Assembly (NCBI RefSeq): GCF_025753815.1
Contig: NZ_JAOWRF010000276.1
Coordinates: 50,195 to 114,194, forward strand
From: Plectonema radiosum NIES-515
GTDB lineage: Bacteria; Cyanobacteriota; Cyanobacteriia; Cyanobacteriales; Nostocaceae
Direction: 5' to 3'
Length of the DNA: 64,000 nucleotides
Made by a program: the position numbers and the translations under genes
In this document: positions 32,594-41,012 of the stretch, piece by piece
How the letters are laid out: each line of letters begins with the position of its first letter
Numbering within the stretch: position 1 is the stretch's first letter
The notes under the pieces: generated by a model
The model's input: only the letters and a program-made list of their open reading frames with translations
Databases searched by the model: none
Told to the model about the DNA's origin: nothing

Positions 32594-35326
32594 TTGACTT
32601 CTAAAGTAAAAACAAAAGTTGGTAAAGCAATCGTTGATAATGGAGCAACAAAAGTTCGTTATTCACCTCTGGAAGATGCCTTCGCTTTAGTGTCGATGTT
32701 ACAAATTAATCTTCAAGGTAGGCAAGTCGGCGCTTATGTGCTGCGTCAGGGATTGAACAACTTCATGATTCACTTTGGGTTTGAATGCAAAGGCATTCAT
32801 GCCACATTGCGAACAGAAGAAATTGAGCCAGTGTTTGATGCGATTGAATCAGGATTGAAAGATTTACCTGAAGGAGAACGTTTAACAATTCATCTTGGCT
32901 CTTTTACTTCAGATGAAAAAAGGCAAAAGGAACTACGCAATTTATCTGCAAGCGCTCCTAACCAAGAATTACAGTATCTGCTCATGGGAGAGCGATCGCG
33001 CATCCACCAATTAACTAAAACTGGAGTTCGTAAACCAAAAACGTTGAGATTATACTGCACATATACGGTTGAACCAGATATGGCTGGCACAACTGACGCA
33101 ATTGAGAAGTTGTTGTCCCGTTTGGAACGTTCCTGGAAGTCATTTACAGGTGAAATCAACGAGATGCAGTTTGTTCGGATTGAGCGTCTCCTCTACACAT
33201 CTTTTACTGATGGCTACCAGCTATGGGAACAATTACTCGCCAATAAAATGGGCTTAGATATTCGCCCGTTAAGTGCAGAGGAACTTTGGGCAGTTATCTG
33301 GCAGCGGTTTAACGACACCCCACCACGGGACATCCCCCAGCTACTGGTTTTAGATGAAGACGGGCTGAGAGAAGAAGTGTACTCAGAAGTCCATCCTACC
33401 TCTTTATTGATGGAGAGTGAGTCATCAATTCCCCTTGCCGATCGGCGTTGGGTACACCTGAAAGATAAGTATATTGGCGCACTCACCTTCGCTGATAAGC
33501 CCGGTGGGTGGACGGACAAGGAGCGTCAGTTGCGTTATCTGTGGGAGGTAGTCTCACGGGAACGGGTGTACGACACTGAAATTTACTGCCAGCTGATGCG
33601 AGCGAACGAGACGCTAGTTAAAACTAATATGCAGCGTCTTACCAAGCAATCGAATACTACCGCTCAGATAGCAAGTGAGAAAAACTCGGTTGATGTTAAA
33701 TCGCTGCTCAATATCAAAAAGTCAATCGCTGCCCAAGAGGAACTATATGAGGGAGCTGTTCCCATCCACACTGCTGTAGTGTTTTTAGTGCATCGCCCTA
33801 CAAGAGAAAAACTAGATGAGGCGTGTCGATATCTGCAATCAATGTTTTTACGCCCAGCTTGGGTAGTGCGCGAAACTGAATATCCCTGGCGACTTTGGTT
33901 GCAGACCTTCCCGATTACCTGGGAGCGCTTAATGACCGTTCCCTTCAATCGTCGGCTAGTTTACCTCAGTGGTGAAGTGCCTGGATTGATGCCCCTTGTG
34001 CGAACAAAAGCCGGAGATAATACCGGATTTGAACTTATTGCTGAAGAAGGGGGTACGCCCACTTTCCTCAATCTTTATACCCAGCACAAGAATCTGGGAT
34101 TATTCGGCACAACCCGGAGTGGTAAATCAGTACTAGCAGCAGGAATTCTCACCCAAGCTCTAGCTCATGGAATGCCCGTTGTAGCGATGGATTATCCCAA
34201 ACCAGATGGTAGTAGCACGTTTACCGATTACACCCGCTTTATGGGGAAAGATGGGGCGTATTTCGACATCGGGCGGGAAAGTTCAAATTTGTTCGAGTTG
34301 CCCAATCTGCGATCGCTCGACCCCAAATTGCAGCAAGAGCGGTTTGAAGACTACAAAGATTTCTTAGCAACGGCGCTGCTGGCAATGATTGTGGGAACAA
34401 AGCGCTCCGAAAGTGGTGCAGCTTCGTTGGTGATAAGCGATACAGTGCGGTCAATTTTGGCACTGGCAATTACTGCTTTTTTCAGTGACGACCAAATCCG
34501 CGATCGCTATGCGGCTGCATTCACTTCGGGCTTCGGCTCCCCTGAATGGCAAGCAATGCCGACTCTAGTTGACTTCTTGAGCTTTTGTTCCCACGAGCGA
34601 TTGCGTTTGGACGCTATAAGCGGAGATACTAAAGCTGGATTAGAGCAAGTAAAATTGCGCTTGCGCTTCTGGCTTAGTAGTCGAGTGGGTAAGGCAATCT
34701 CTCAACCGAGTACATTTAACAGTGATGCTAGGTTACTCGTCTTTGCGCTGCGTAACTTGTCCAACGATGAAGATGCAGCCATTCTCAGTTTAAGTGCTTA
34801 CTCAGCAGCGCTGCGTCGGGCGTTGGCAGCTCCTGCGAGTGTGTTTTTTATCGATGAAAGTCCGATTTTGTTTGAATATGACTCAATCGCTGCCCTAGTG
34901 GGGCGCTTATGTGCCAACGGTGCTAAGGCTGGGATTCGAGTTATTTTATCAGCTCAAGACCCTGACACGATTGCCAAATCTCCAGCTGGTGCCAAGATTT
35001 TTCAGAACTTAACCACTCGCCTAATTGGTCGGATTCAACCCACAGCGGTAGATAGTTTTGTTTCGATTCTCAAGTACCCGCGAGAGATTATTGGACGGAA
35101 TGCTACTGAAAGTTTCTTTCCTAAGAAGTCTGGGATTTATTCGCAATGGCTGTTGGATGATGCTGGAGTGTTTACATTTTGTCGTTACTACCCAGCCATA
35201 AATTTACTAGCAGCAGTGGCAAATAATCCCGACGAGCAAGCCCAAAGAACAACAGCACTCGCTCGTCATGCTGACAAGTTTGTGGCACTCACTGAGTTTT
35301 CTAAACAGTTAGTGGAATCACTGTAA
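32594..35326 (+). CDS. virB4: VirB4/TraC-type ATPase of the T4SS
   Basis: The product of about 910 residues has the long N-terminal domain of VirB4 proteins and a C-terminal RecA-like ATPase with Walker A GTTRSGKSVLAAG and a Walker B-like V-F-F-I-D-E-S-P, followed by V-I-L-S-A-Q-D-P and an arginine-containing late motif. VirB4 drives assembly of the channel and pilus at the inner membrane. The start is taken as TTG 32594 because a strong ribosome-binding site precedes it; the frame is open nine codons further up. It sits in the conserved B2-B3-B4 order, which makes the family call firm. Confidence 0.9.
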   Translation: MTSKVKTKVGKAIVDNGATKVRYSPLEDAFALVSMLQINLQGRQVGAYVLRQGLNNFMIHFGFECKGIHATLRTEEIEPVFDAIESGLKDLPEGERLTIHLGSFTSDEKRQKELRNLSASAPNQELQYLLMGERSRIHQLTKTGVRKPKTLRLYCTYTVEPDMAGTTDAIEKLLSRLERSWKSFTGEINEMQFVRIERLLYTSFTDGYQLWEQLLANKMGLDIRPLSAEELWAVIWQRFNDTPPRDIPQLLVLDEDGLREEVYSEVHPTSLLMESESSIPLADRRWVHLKDKYIGALTFADKPGGWTDKERQLRYLWEVVSRERVYDTEIYCQLMRANETLVKTNMQRLTKQSNTTAQIASEKNSVDVKSLLNIKKSIAAQEELYEGAVPIHTAVVFLVHRPTREKLDEACRYLQSMFLRPAWVVRETEYPWRLWLQTFPITWERLMTVPFNRRLVYLSGEVPGLMPLVRTKAGDNTGFELIAEEGGTPTFLNLYTQHKNLGLFGTTRSGKSVLAAGILTQALAHGMPVVAMDYPKPDGSSTFTDYTRFMGKDGAYFDIGRESSNLFELPNLRSLDPKLQQERFEDYKDFLATALLAMIVGTKRSESGAASLVISDTVRSILALAITAFFSDDQIRDRYAAAFTSGFGSPEWQAMPTLVDFLSFCSHERLRLDAISGDTKAGLEQVKLRLRFWLSSRVGKAISQPSTFNSDARLLVFALRNLSNDEDAAILSLSAYSAALRRALAAPASVFFIDESPILFEYDSIAALVGRLCANGAKAGIRVILSAQDPDTIAKSPAGAKIFQNLTTRLIGRIQPTAVDSFVSILKYPREIIGRNATESFFPKKSGIYSQWLLDDAGVFTFCRYYPAINLLAAVANNPDEQAQRTTALARHADKFVALTEFSKQLVESL

Positions 35327-35361
35327 TAAAGTTTGCAATCAACTAGAATTCTGGAGGATTT

Positions 35362-36093
35362 ATGAAAGCAGGTCAGTGGAAAAAAGTTGTATTTGGTACA
35401 GCTATGGCGATCGCACTCCTATCAACTGCAAACACTCCTTCTCTTGCTACAACCCTTCCTTTTCAAAGTGACAATCCCTTAGCGAAAGTGTTTGAGCAAT
35501 TTACTTCTCAACTTGGTTCTCTGCAAAATTATGTGTCCTCCATCCTCTCTGACAAAATTCAACCCTTAGCTGAATCTTTGGGGGGAGATTTACAAGCTGC
35601 CATTGATGAAGCAATGGGTGCATTGGGCTTACCCGACCCGACTGTTGCAAGAAAAGAAGTTGAGAAAATAGGGGCTGCCACAGATGCTCCGGTTAACCCG
35701 GTTGAGAACGCAACTAATGAAGTTGATCGTCAAATTACCCGTGCAGTCAGTGCTTCAACGTTAGGTAAAGAAGGTCAAGAACGCCAAAAAGAACAAATTC
35801 AGCGCACGCAACAATCTATTGAGCGAGTCCAGCAACAAGCAACAACTGCTCAAGGCGAAGTTGTGACGCAAAACGTGATGAAGCAAATCGCTCAACAAAA
35901 CGCCCAACAAGCAGCAATCTTAGGAGCGATGCGGGCTGACGGATTGAAACAGCAACAGTCGCAAGATTTAGCGAATATTAACTTGACTAATATCTCTCGC
36001 TCTGTTGATGGTCAAAACCAGGCAAAGCAACGGGAAACGGTAGGTCAAGGATTTCAAAACTACCGTACAACTGCCAAAGCGCGGTTGTTCTAA
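35362..36093 (+). CDS. VirB5/TrbJ-like periplasmic T4SS protein
   Basis: The 243-residue product has a signal peptide (A-M-A-I-A-L-L-S-T-A-N-T-P-S-L-A-T) and a soluble, Gln-rich helical body with E-R-Q-K-E-Q-I-Q-R-T-Q-Q-S and later A-Q-Q-N-A-Q-Q-A-A. This is the composition of VirB5/TrbJ minor pilin components. TGGAGGA stands just before the ATG. It follows VirB4 by 35 bases and precedes the polytopic VirB6-like gene, exactly where VirB5 is expected. There is no direct sequence motif, so the call depends on context. Confidence 0.6.
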   Translation: MKAGQWKKVVFGTAMAIALLSTANTPSLATTLPFQSDNPLAKVFEQFTSQLGSLQNYVSSILSDKIQPLAESLGGDLQAAIDEAMGALGLPDPTVARKEVEKIGAATDAPVNPVENATNEVDRQITRAVSASTLGKEGQERQKEQIQRTQQSIERVQQQATTAQGEVVTQNVMKQIAQQNAQQAAILGAMRADGLKQQQSQDLANINLTNISRSVDGQNQAKQRETVGQGFQNYRTTAKARLF

Positions 36094-36124
36094 AGGATTT
36101 TAGCAGATAAAAGGTACGCCGTCT

Positions 36125-37153
36125 ATGTTGTTATTTCAACTGTTCAGTTCTGGATTGATTATTGCTCAAACATCAAAAGTGGGCGAGGAAGCTTCTCGCA
36201 TCACTGAAGATGGGGCAGCAGCAAGTGCTGCAATTGCTGAATTTATGAACGGACTTTGGGATGATGTACTTAGCGGCGGCTTGTATGGAGCGATCGCACA
36301 ACTGGGAGTCTTCTTTGGGGTTGGCACTCTCCTGTTATTCGTTGTTCAATGGGCAAAAGACATGGTAGACGGTGATAACCCCAAAGCTTTCTCGGAACTA
36401 ATTTGGCCTCTTGTAGTTGTAGTTCTTCTTAGCAACCAAGCTCAACCTTTAGCAGCAGCAACCAGAGGACTACGTGAGATTATTAACCAGACGAATCAAA
36501 CGCTGTTAACTTCTACTTCGGCTTCGATTCAACTTCAAGAAGCTTATCAACGGGCAATGGCTGATATTGGTTCCCAGGATGCAGCGCGATCGCTTTTAAC
36601 TCAATGCGAATCTATTGCTGACCCCCAACAACGCCGCGAATGCATGGAGAATGCCATTGCTCAGGCAAAACAAATTGCTGATAGTTCTCCTAATGGTGGT
36701 AAGGGGTGGTTTCCTGATTTTGGTGTGAATGAATTTTTCAACACAAATGTATTTCAATTGGCAGTAAGAGGTTGGTTAATTGCTTTTTCAATTGCCTTTC
36801 AATGGATGATTGAAATCTCGATGCTACTTACTGCTTTAATGGGACCATTAGCCGTGGGTGGTTCACTGCTCCCTGTAGGTCAAAAAGCAATTTTTGCTTG
36901 GTTAACTGGCTTTTTTAGTGTGGGAATGGTAAAGGTTTCATTTAATATTATTTCTGGACTTGTTGCCACCCTGGTTGTAAATGCTGAAGAGAATGACCCG
37001 ATGATTTTTGCCTTTGCTACTGGACTGCTTGCCCCGATTTTGGCAATGGCGATCGCAGCAGGTGGGGGCATGGCTGTTTTTAATAGCTTATCCAGTATTA
37101 CTCGTTTTGGATTAAGCAGTGTTGTCACCCGAATTTTACCTCAATTTAAATAA
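36125..37153 (+). CDS. VirB6/TrbL-like polytopic membrane protein
   Basis: This protein of 342 residues has an N-terminal hydrophobic segment, a helix around V-G-T-L-L-L-F-V-V-Q-W-A-K-D, another at I-W-P-L-V-V-V-V-L-L-S, and a cluster of four to five membrane helices in the C-terminal half (I-E-I-S-M-L-L-T-A-L-M-G-P-L, S-V-G-M-V-K-V-S-F-N-I-I, L-A-P-I-L-A-M-A-I-A-A-G-G). The G-P-L-A-V-G-G-S-L-L-P-V-G turn and the W-L-x-G-F-x-S-V-G-M pattern are typical of TrbL/VirB6, the inner-membrane pore component. Confidence 0.75.
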   Translation: MLLFQLFSSGLIIAQTSKVGEEASRITEDGAAASAAIAEFMNGLWDDVLSGGLYGAIAQLGVFFGVGTLLLFVVQWAKDMVDGDNPKAFSELIWPLVVVVLLSNQAQPLAAATRGLREIINQTNQTLLTSTSASIQLQEAYQRAMADIGSQDAARSLLTQCESIADPQQRRECMENAIAQAKQIADSSPNGGKGWFPDFGVNEFFNTNVFQLAVRGWLIAFSIAFQWMIEISMLLTALMGPLAVGGSLLPVGQKAIFAWLTGFFSVGMVKVSFNIISGLVATLVVNAEENDPMIFAFATGLLAPILAMAIAAGGGMAVFNSLSSITRFGLSSVVTRILPQFK

Positions 37154-37283
37154 GTAAGTGGACGCAAATAAACATAACTGTATTAAGGGTTCATGCGTCA
37201 TGACTATTAACTGTTAATAGCCTCACCAGTTAACTTTATTTGTACCAATCTACTTAAGTAAAAACTTAAAAAAGTGATGATTT

Positions 37284-38081
37284 ATGGCTGCATCAAAAGA
37301 TATTAGCAATGATTCAGTTGACCAAAAGCGCCTCCGTTTTTTGAATCGTCAACAGACTAAATTCTCCACAGGTGATGCTTTAGCTTTATTTGCTGTGGGG
37401 ACATTTGGATTACACATTTTGACTTTTTTTGTGTTGCTAATGCTGTATGGCTCTTACTCCTCACTCAGTAAAAAAGCACCCCCCTCTCTCGTGCAGTTAG
37501 AAACAGGTAAGTCAATTTCAGTAGCACCTTTGGGTAGTCTGGAACGTACACCCCAAGTAGTAACCCGGTTTGTAACTGACACAATGACTCTGATGATGAA
37601 TTGGTCAGGAACTCTCACTCCCACAACAGTTGAAGAGGCAAATAACCCAAAATTAGATCCAGGGGTAGACATTCGTTCACTGGGGAATGGACGCGGCAAA
37701 GTAACAACCGGAGCGTGGCAAGCATCCAATGCTTTAAGTGAAGATTTTCGCAAAGACTTTTTAAAGTTGTTAGCTGATTTAACTCCTCAAGGTGTGTTCA
37801 AAGGAACAACGCAAGTTGTGTTAGTTCCCCTATCAATCCAGCCACCTATAAAAATTGCTGAAGGTAAATGGAAAGTGAAAATGGTTGCTAATTTAACTGT
37901 CTTTAACCGGGGTAATAATGTGGGTGAAGTTATTGCTTTTAATAAAGAAATATTTGTTCGGGCAGTGTCAGCACCAGAGCCACCCGCAACGATGACGGGA
38001 CTAGCGGCTGTGATTTACCAAGTTAGGGCAAGCGGGTTAGAAATTTATGCAATTCGGGATTTACCAGAGGAGAATTTGTAA
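37284..38081 (+). CDS. VirB8-like bitopic T4SS protein
   Basis: The 265-residue protein has a cytoplasmic N-terminus, a single membrane helix (about residues 38-56, A-V-G-T-F-G-L-H-I-L-T-F-F-V-L-L-M) and a periplasmic domain of about 200 residues. This is the topology of VirB8, which nucleates the T4SS. The stop codon overlaps the start of the next gene (TAATG), indicating translational coupling with the VirB10 homologue. Sequence identity to VirB8 is not obvious by eye, so the call rests on topology and on its place before VirB10. Confidence 0.6.
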   Translation: MAASKDISNDSVDQKRLRFLNRQQTKFSTGDALALFAVGTFGLHILTFFVLLMLYGSYSSLSKKAPPSLVQLETGKSISVAPLGSLERTPQVVTRFVTDTMTLMMNWSGTLTPTTVEEANNPKLDPGVDIRSLGNGRGKVTTGAWQASNALSEDFRKDFLKLLADLTPQGVFKGTTQVVLVPLSIQPPIKIAEGKWKVKMVANLTVFNRGNNVGEVIAFNKEIFVRAVSAPEPPATMTGLAAVIYQVRASGLEIYAIRDLPEENL

Positions 38082-40090
38082 TGGATAAAGAGCTAAATGA
38101 AACGGTTAGCTTCCTGCCACAAGATGACCAGTTAGACTCAGAATGGGATGAAGCGAAATTAGCTCAATTAATTGGTTTTGATGATTTTAATGGCAATGAA
38201 GTAACAGACAAGTTAATTTCAGAGGGAATTGATAACAGTTTTACTGAAGGTGAAAATATAGGTTTATCTGATGATTTAAGTCAGAATGTTATTGCTCAAT
38301 CTGAACTATTTGATGATCCGCAAACTGGTAAAACCCAGCCAACTTTATCAGGAAATCCGTTTGCGAAATCTGGCGTAGTGGGGCTGGGAATGCTGGCGGT
38401 GTTTGGCTCCAGCGCCATATTTTTAAACACTATCATGGGGTCAAAACCTAAATCTGCTCCGAGTATGGTTACGGTGTCCAAACCCGAAATCCAAGCAACA
38501 AAAGTTGAAACTCAGGAAGCTGAGACAGGTAAGTTTAAGGCGCAGCTAGCATTAGGAAGCCAAGCTGAAAAAATTAAGTCAGTCGAGCAGTCAAAGAGTC
38601 CTAAAACTACAATTGTTGAGAAACCAACCAATAAATTATCTTCCTCTACTGCACCTGTAACCCGTCCGATAGTGAACAAAAGTCAAACTGTACCACCTGT
38701 TCGCTATCTTTCAAGACCACCTCAACCCGTTCGACAACCACTACGCCTGCCAGTTCAACAACCTATTAGACAACCGATTCAACAACCTGTAAGACAGGCG
38801 GTAGCTAGTTTTCCCACGGTGCGAGAAACACCGAAGTCTAACACATCTGCGTCCAATTCAAAGCCAGTCGATCCAATGGAACAATGGCTAGCAATGAGTC
38901 GTTTGGGGAGTTACGGCGGTGTCCAAACGAATGAAGTTACTACATCTGCCTCAAAACAAATGCAGCAACCTTCAGTAAGTGCAATGCCTGCGGCGAGCGG
39001 AGTCATCGTCCTACAGCCCTTCCCTTCTCCTGTCGGAGATGCTCTTGCAACGGGACGCCTTGCAGCGAACGGGCATCCTACGGCAGGCGGGGCTTTACCC
39101 ATCACCAGTTTAACCTCGGCAGATGCGGGGTATCCGCCCTCTCTTGCAAGCTCTGAGCAGCTTGGCTCTTCCAAGCTGGAGGCTAGGGCGCACTCCCCAA
39201 TTGCGCGTGGACTCCCTCCGGGTGACTTAAGGCAGAGTAGCGCAGCGCCAGAGTTGATCGCTCAGGTAAAAAGTAGTCAAACTTCAGATAAAGTAACAAT
39301 TCCCCGTGCTACTCCAATCCAAGCTACGAGCGACGGAGTAGTTGCACCTCAAAATCCGCAAGCTGAAGAGGAAGTGCTTGCAGCTCAAGTTAATCCGGCT
39401 GAAGAAGCTGCTCTTCTCACAGGTGTACCTGTACGACGGCTAACAGTGGGCGGTCAAAGTCAAGGGCAATTAGTCACCCCGGTGATTTGGGCTGATTCTA
39501 AGAGTAACACTGTTGCTACCAAGTCTGACCGCAAGAGCGAAAAGTTTATTGTCCAACTGGCTGAAGCAATAACCGATGAAGAGGGCTTTGTAACGTTACC
39601 AGCGGGTACTGCTATTGTTGCGAAGGTGGTTGATATTAACGATTCAGGACTTGCCCAGATGGAGGCAACGCAGGCTGTGATTGATGGTCAGGAGTATATC
39701 CTGCCACCTGGAGCAATAAGTATTCGTGGTACTAAGGGGCAGCCTTTGATTGCGTCGAAGTGGGGTAATAAAGGCAGCGCGAATGCTTCTCACGATGCCA
39801 CAGCATTTCTATTTGGCTCTCTTGCCAAGGTCGGCGAAGTGATGAATCGACCCGATTTTGAATCATCGGCGAGTACAAGTGGCTTTAATTTTAGCACTTC
39901 CACCACCACTCGCAACTCGTCCCCCAATTTATTAGGTGCAGTATTAGAAGGGGGTTTTGCACCTCTGACCAAGCAAATTTTGCAGCGTAACCAGCGCGAC
40001 CTTCAAGAAATGCTACAGCGCCAAGACGTTTGGTATGTCCGTGCTGGGACAAATGTCCAGGTGTTTATAAATCAATCGTTTGAGTTTTAA
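38081..40090 (+). CDS. virB10: VirB10/TrbI-like T4SS channel protein with repeat-derived insertion
   Basis: The protein has a cytoplasmic N-terminus, one membrane helix (about residues 95-115, S-G-V-V-G-L-G-M-L-A-V-F-G-S-S-A), a long Pro/Gln-rich periplasmic linker with P-V-R-Q-P-L-R-L-P-V-Q-Q-P-type repeats, and a C-terminal TrbI/VirB10 beta-barrel region (V-T-L-P-A-G-T-A-I-V-A-K-V-V-D-I, F-G-S-L-A-K-V-G-E-V and a final W-Y-V-R-A-G-T-N-V-Q-V-F). It spans the envelope and links inner- and outer-membrane rings. Between about 38990 and 39245 the linker is encoded by GC-rich palindromic repeats instead of ordinary code. The length, 669 residues, is above average because of the linker. Confidence 0.85.
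   Translation: MDKELNETVSFLPQDDQLDSEWDEAKLAQLIGFDDFNGNEVTDKLISEGIDNSFTEGENIGLSDDLSQNVIAQSELFDDPQTGKTQPTLSGNPFAKSGVVGLGMLAVFGSSAIFLNTIMGSKPKSAPSMVTVSKPEIQATKVETQEAETGKFKAQLALGSQAEKIKSVEQSKSPKTTIVEKPTNKLSSSTAPVTRPIVNKSQTVPPVRYLSRPPQPVRQPLRLPVQQPIRQPIQQPVRQAVASFPTVRETPKSNTSASNSKPVDPMEQWLAMSRLGSYGGVQTNEVTTSASKQMQQPSVSAMPAASGVIVLQPFPSPVGDALATGRLAANGHPTAGGALPITSLTSADAGYPPSLASSEQLGSSKLEARAHSPIARGLPPGDLRQSSAAPELIAQVKSSQTSDKVTIPRATPIQATSDGVVAPQNPQAEEEVLAAQVNPAEEAALLTGVPVRRLTVGGQSQGQLVTPVIWADSKSNTVATKSDRKSEKFIVQLAEAITDEEGFVTLPAGTAIVAKVVDINDSGLAQMEATQAVIDGQEYILPPGAISIRGTKGQPLIASKWGNKGSANASHDATAFLFGSLAKVGEVMNRPDFESSASTSGFNFSTSTTTRNSSPNLLGAVLEGGFAPLTKQILQRNQRDLQEMLQRQDVWYVRAGTNVQVFINQSFEF
38990..39245 (+). 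repeat. GC-rich palindromic repeat cluster translated inside the virB10-like gene
   Basis: This stretch has words of the cyanobacterial GC-rich repeats (CCTGCGGCGAGCGGAGTCAT, GCGAACGGGCATCCTACGG, TTGCGCGTGGACTCCCTCCG), which differ sharply from the AT-rich neighbouring code. It translates without a stop into a Ser/Pro/Gly/Ala-rich linker. Insertion in the flexible periplasmic linker is probably harmless. Confidence 0.6.
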
Positions 40091-40196
40091 GTTATGGCAG
40101 TCCTATTTGATTTTTTGAATGAAATGTAACCGCAGAGAACGCAGAGAAACAGAGTACTAGAGACGAATGATTTCAGGACTGATTTAGGAGTGTAAA

Positions 40197-40982
40197 ATGA
40201 AAACCTCATTGCAGCAACGCATCACTTTAATTGCTTTGATATCGACTGGATTTGGATTGACCAGTGTCTTCTCTAGTCGCAGCGTATTTGCTCAAGAAAC
40301 CCCTAGTTCGGTGCGACGTGTTTCTGTCCCCGTAGCGACAGGGCAAAGTGCAGCTTCACCAGTTTTGATTGAATTATCTCCCGGATATGGAGTCAACATC
40401 AGTTTTATTCCCACGGGCGAGACAGTTGAAAAAGTGTGGTTCGACAATCCCTCCTTTGCTACCCTGGATGCGGATGGTTGTTTATCGGGTTTAGGGCGAG
40501 AGTGCCAACAAAATGCGGCAACTGTTTTACATCTGCGGCGGATTAATTCGTTAAATATGCCGGGACTCGCAAAAACAAATAGCACACTCCTAACTGTCGT
40601 TACAGCTGGTGCTGCTGGGCGACGGGTGTATATGTTCCGGGTGGCGATGGGTGGTAAAAACTCACAATACCATACGGTCGAGGTTACACCCAAAGAAACG
40701 CCCGAAGTTATAGCGAATAATCCCCCACGTTTGACATCGGTTCTCACACAATATCAGGATTCGCAAATGATGAGTCGCGGTTTAGTTGTTGCTCAACAAC
40801 AGCGCCTTATTCACCGTGACTCTCCATTGTGGAAGCGAATTGAAAACTTTTTGGTAAGCGTTAAAGCGGGTGAACCAATTGAAGTCGCCGCAGCGAAAAG
40901 TGGAATTTCTTTGCAGCTAGTTCAACGTTTACAAGAACTAGGAAAAACGTCGCCTGTTCCACCTCAAATGCAGCCAAGTTAA
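40197..40982 (+). CDS. Secreted T4SS protein, possibly VirB9/TrbG-like
   Basis: The 261-residue product has a signal peptide ending S-V-F-A-Q-E and then a beta-rich domain (I-E-L-S-P-G-Y-G-V-N-I-S-F-I-P-T-G-E-T-V-E-K-V-W) resembling the N-terminal domain of VirB9/TrbG, which starts in the same way with a strand about the effect of a periplasmic partner. A short helical C-terminus (E-V-A-A-A-K-S-G-I-S-L-Q-L-V-Q-R-L) follows. The usual C-terminal VirB9 domain is not clear. Its position directly after VirB10 agrees with the outer-membrane-ring role, though classical operons have B9 before B10. Confidence 0.55.
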   Translation: MKTSLQQRITLIALISTGFGLTSVFSSRSVFAQETPSSVRRVSVPVATGQSAASPVLIELSPGYGVNISFIPTGETVEKVWFDNPSFATLDADGCLSGLGRECQQNAATVLHLRRINSLNMPGLAKTNSTLLTVVTAGAAGRRVYMFRVAMGGKNSQYHTVEVTPKETPEVIANNPPRLTSVLTQYQDSQMMSRGLVVAQQQRLIHRDSPLWKRIENFLVSVKAGEPIEVAAAKSGISLQLVQRLQELGKTSPVPPQMQPS

Positions 40983-41012
40983 ATCATTGAAATAATTATC
41001 AAAGAAAAAGCA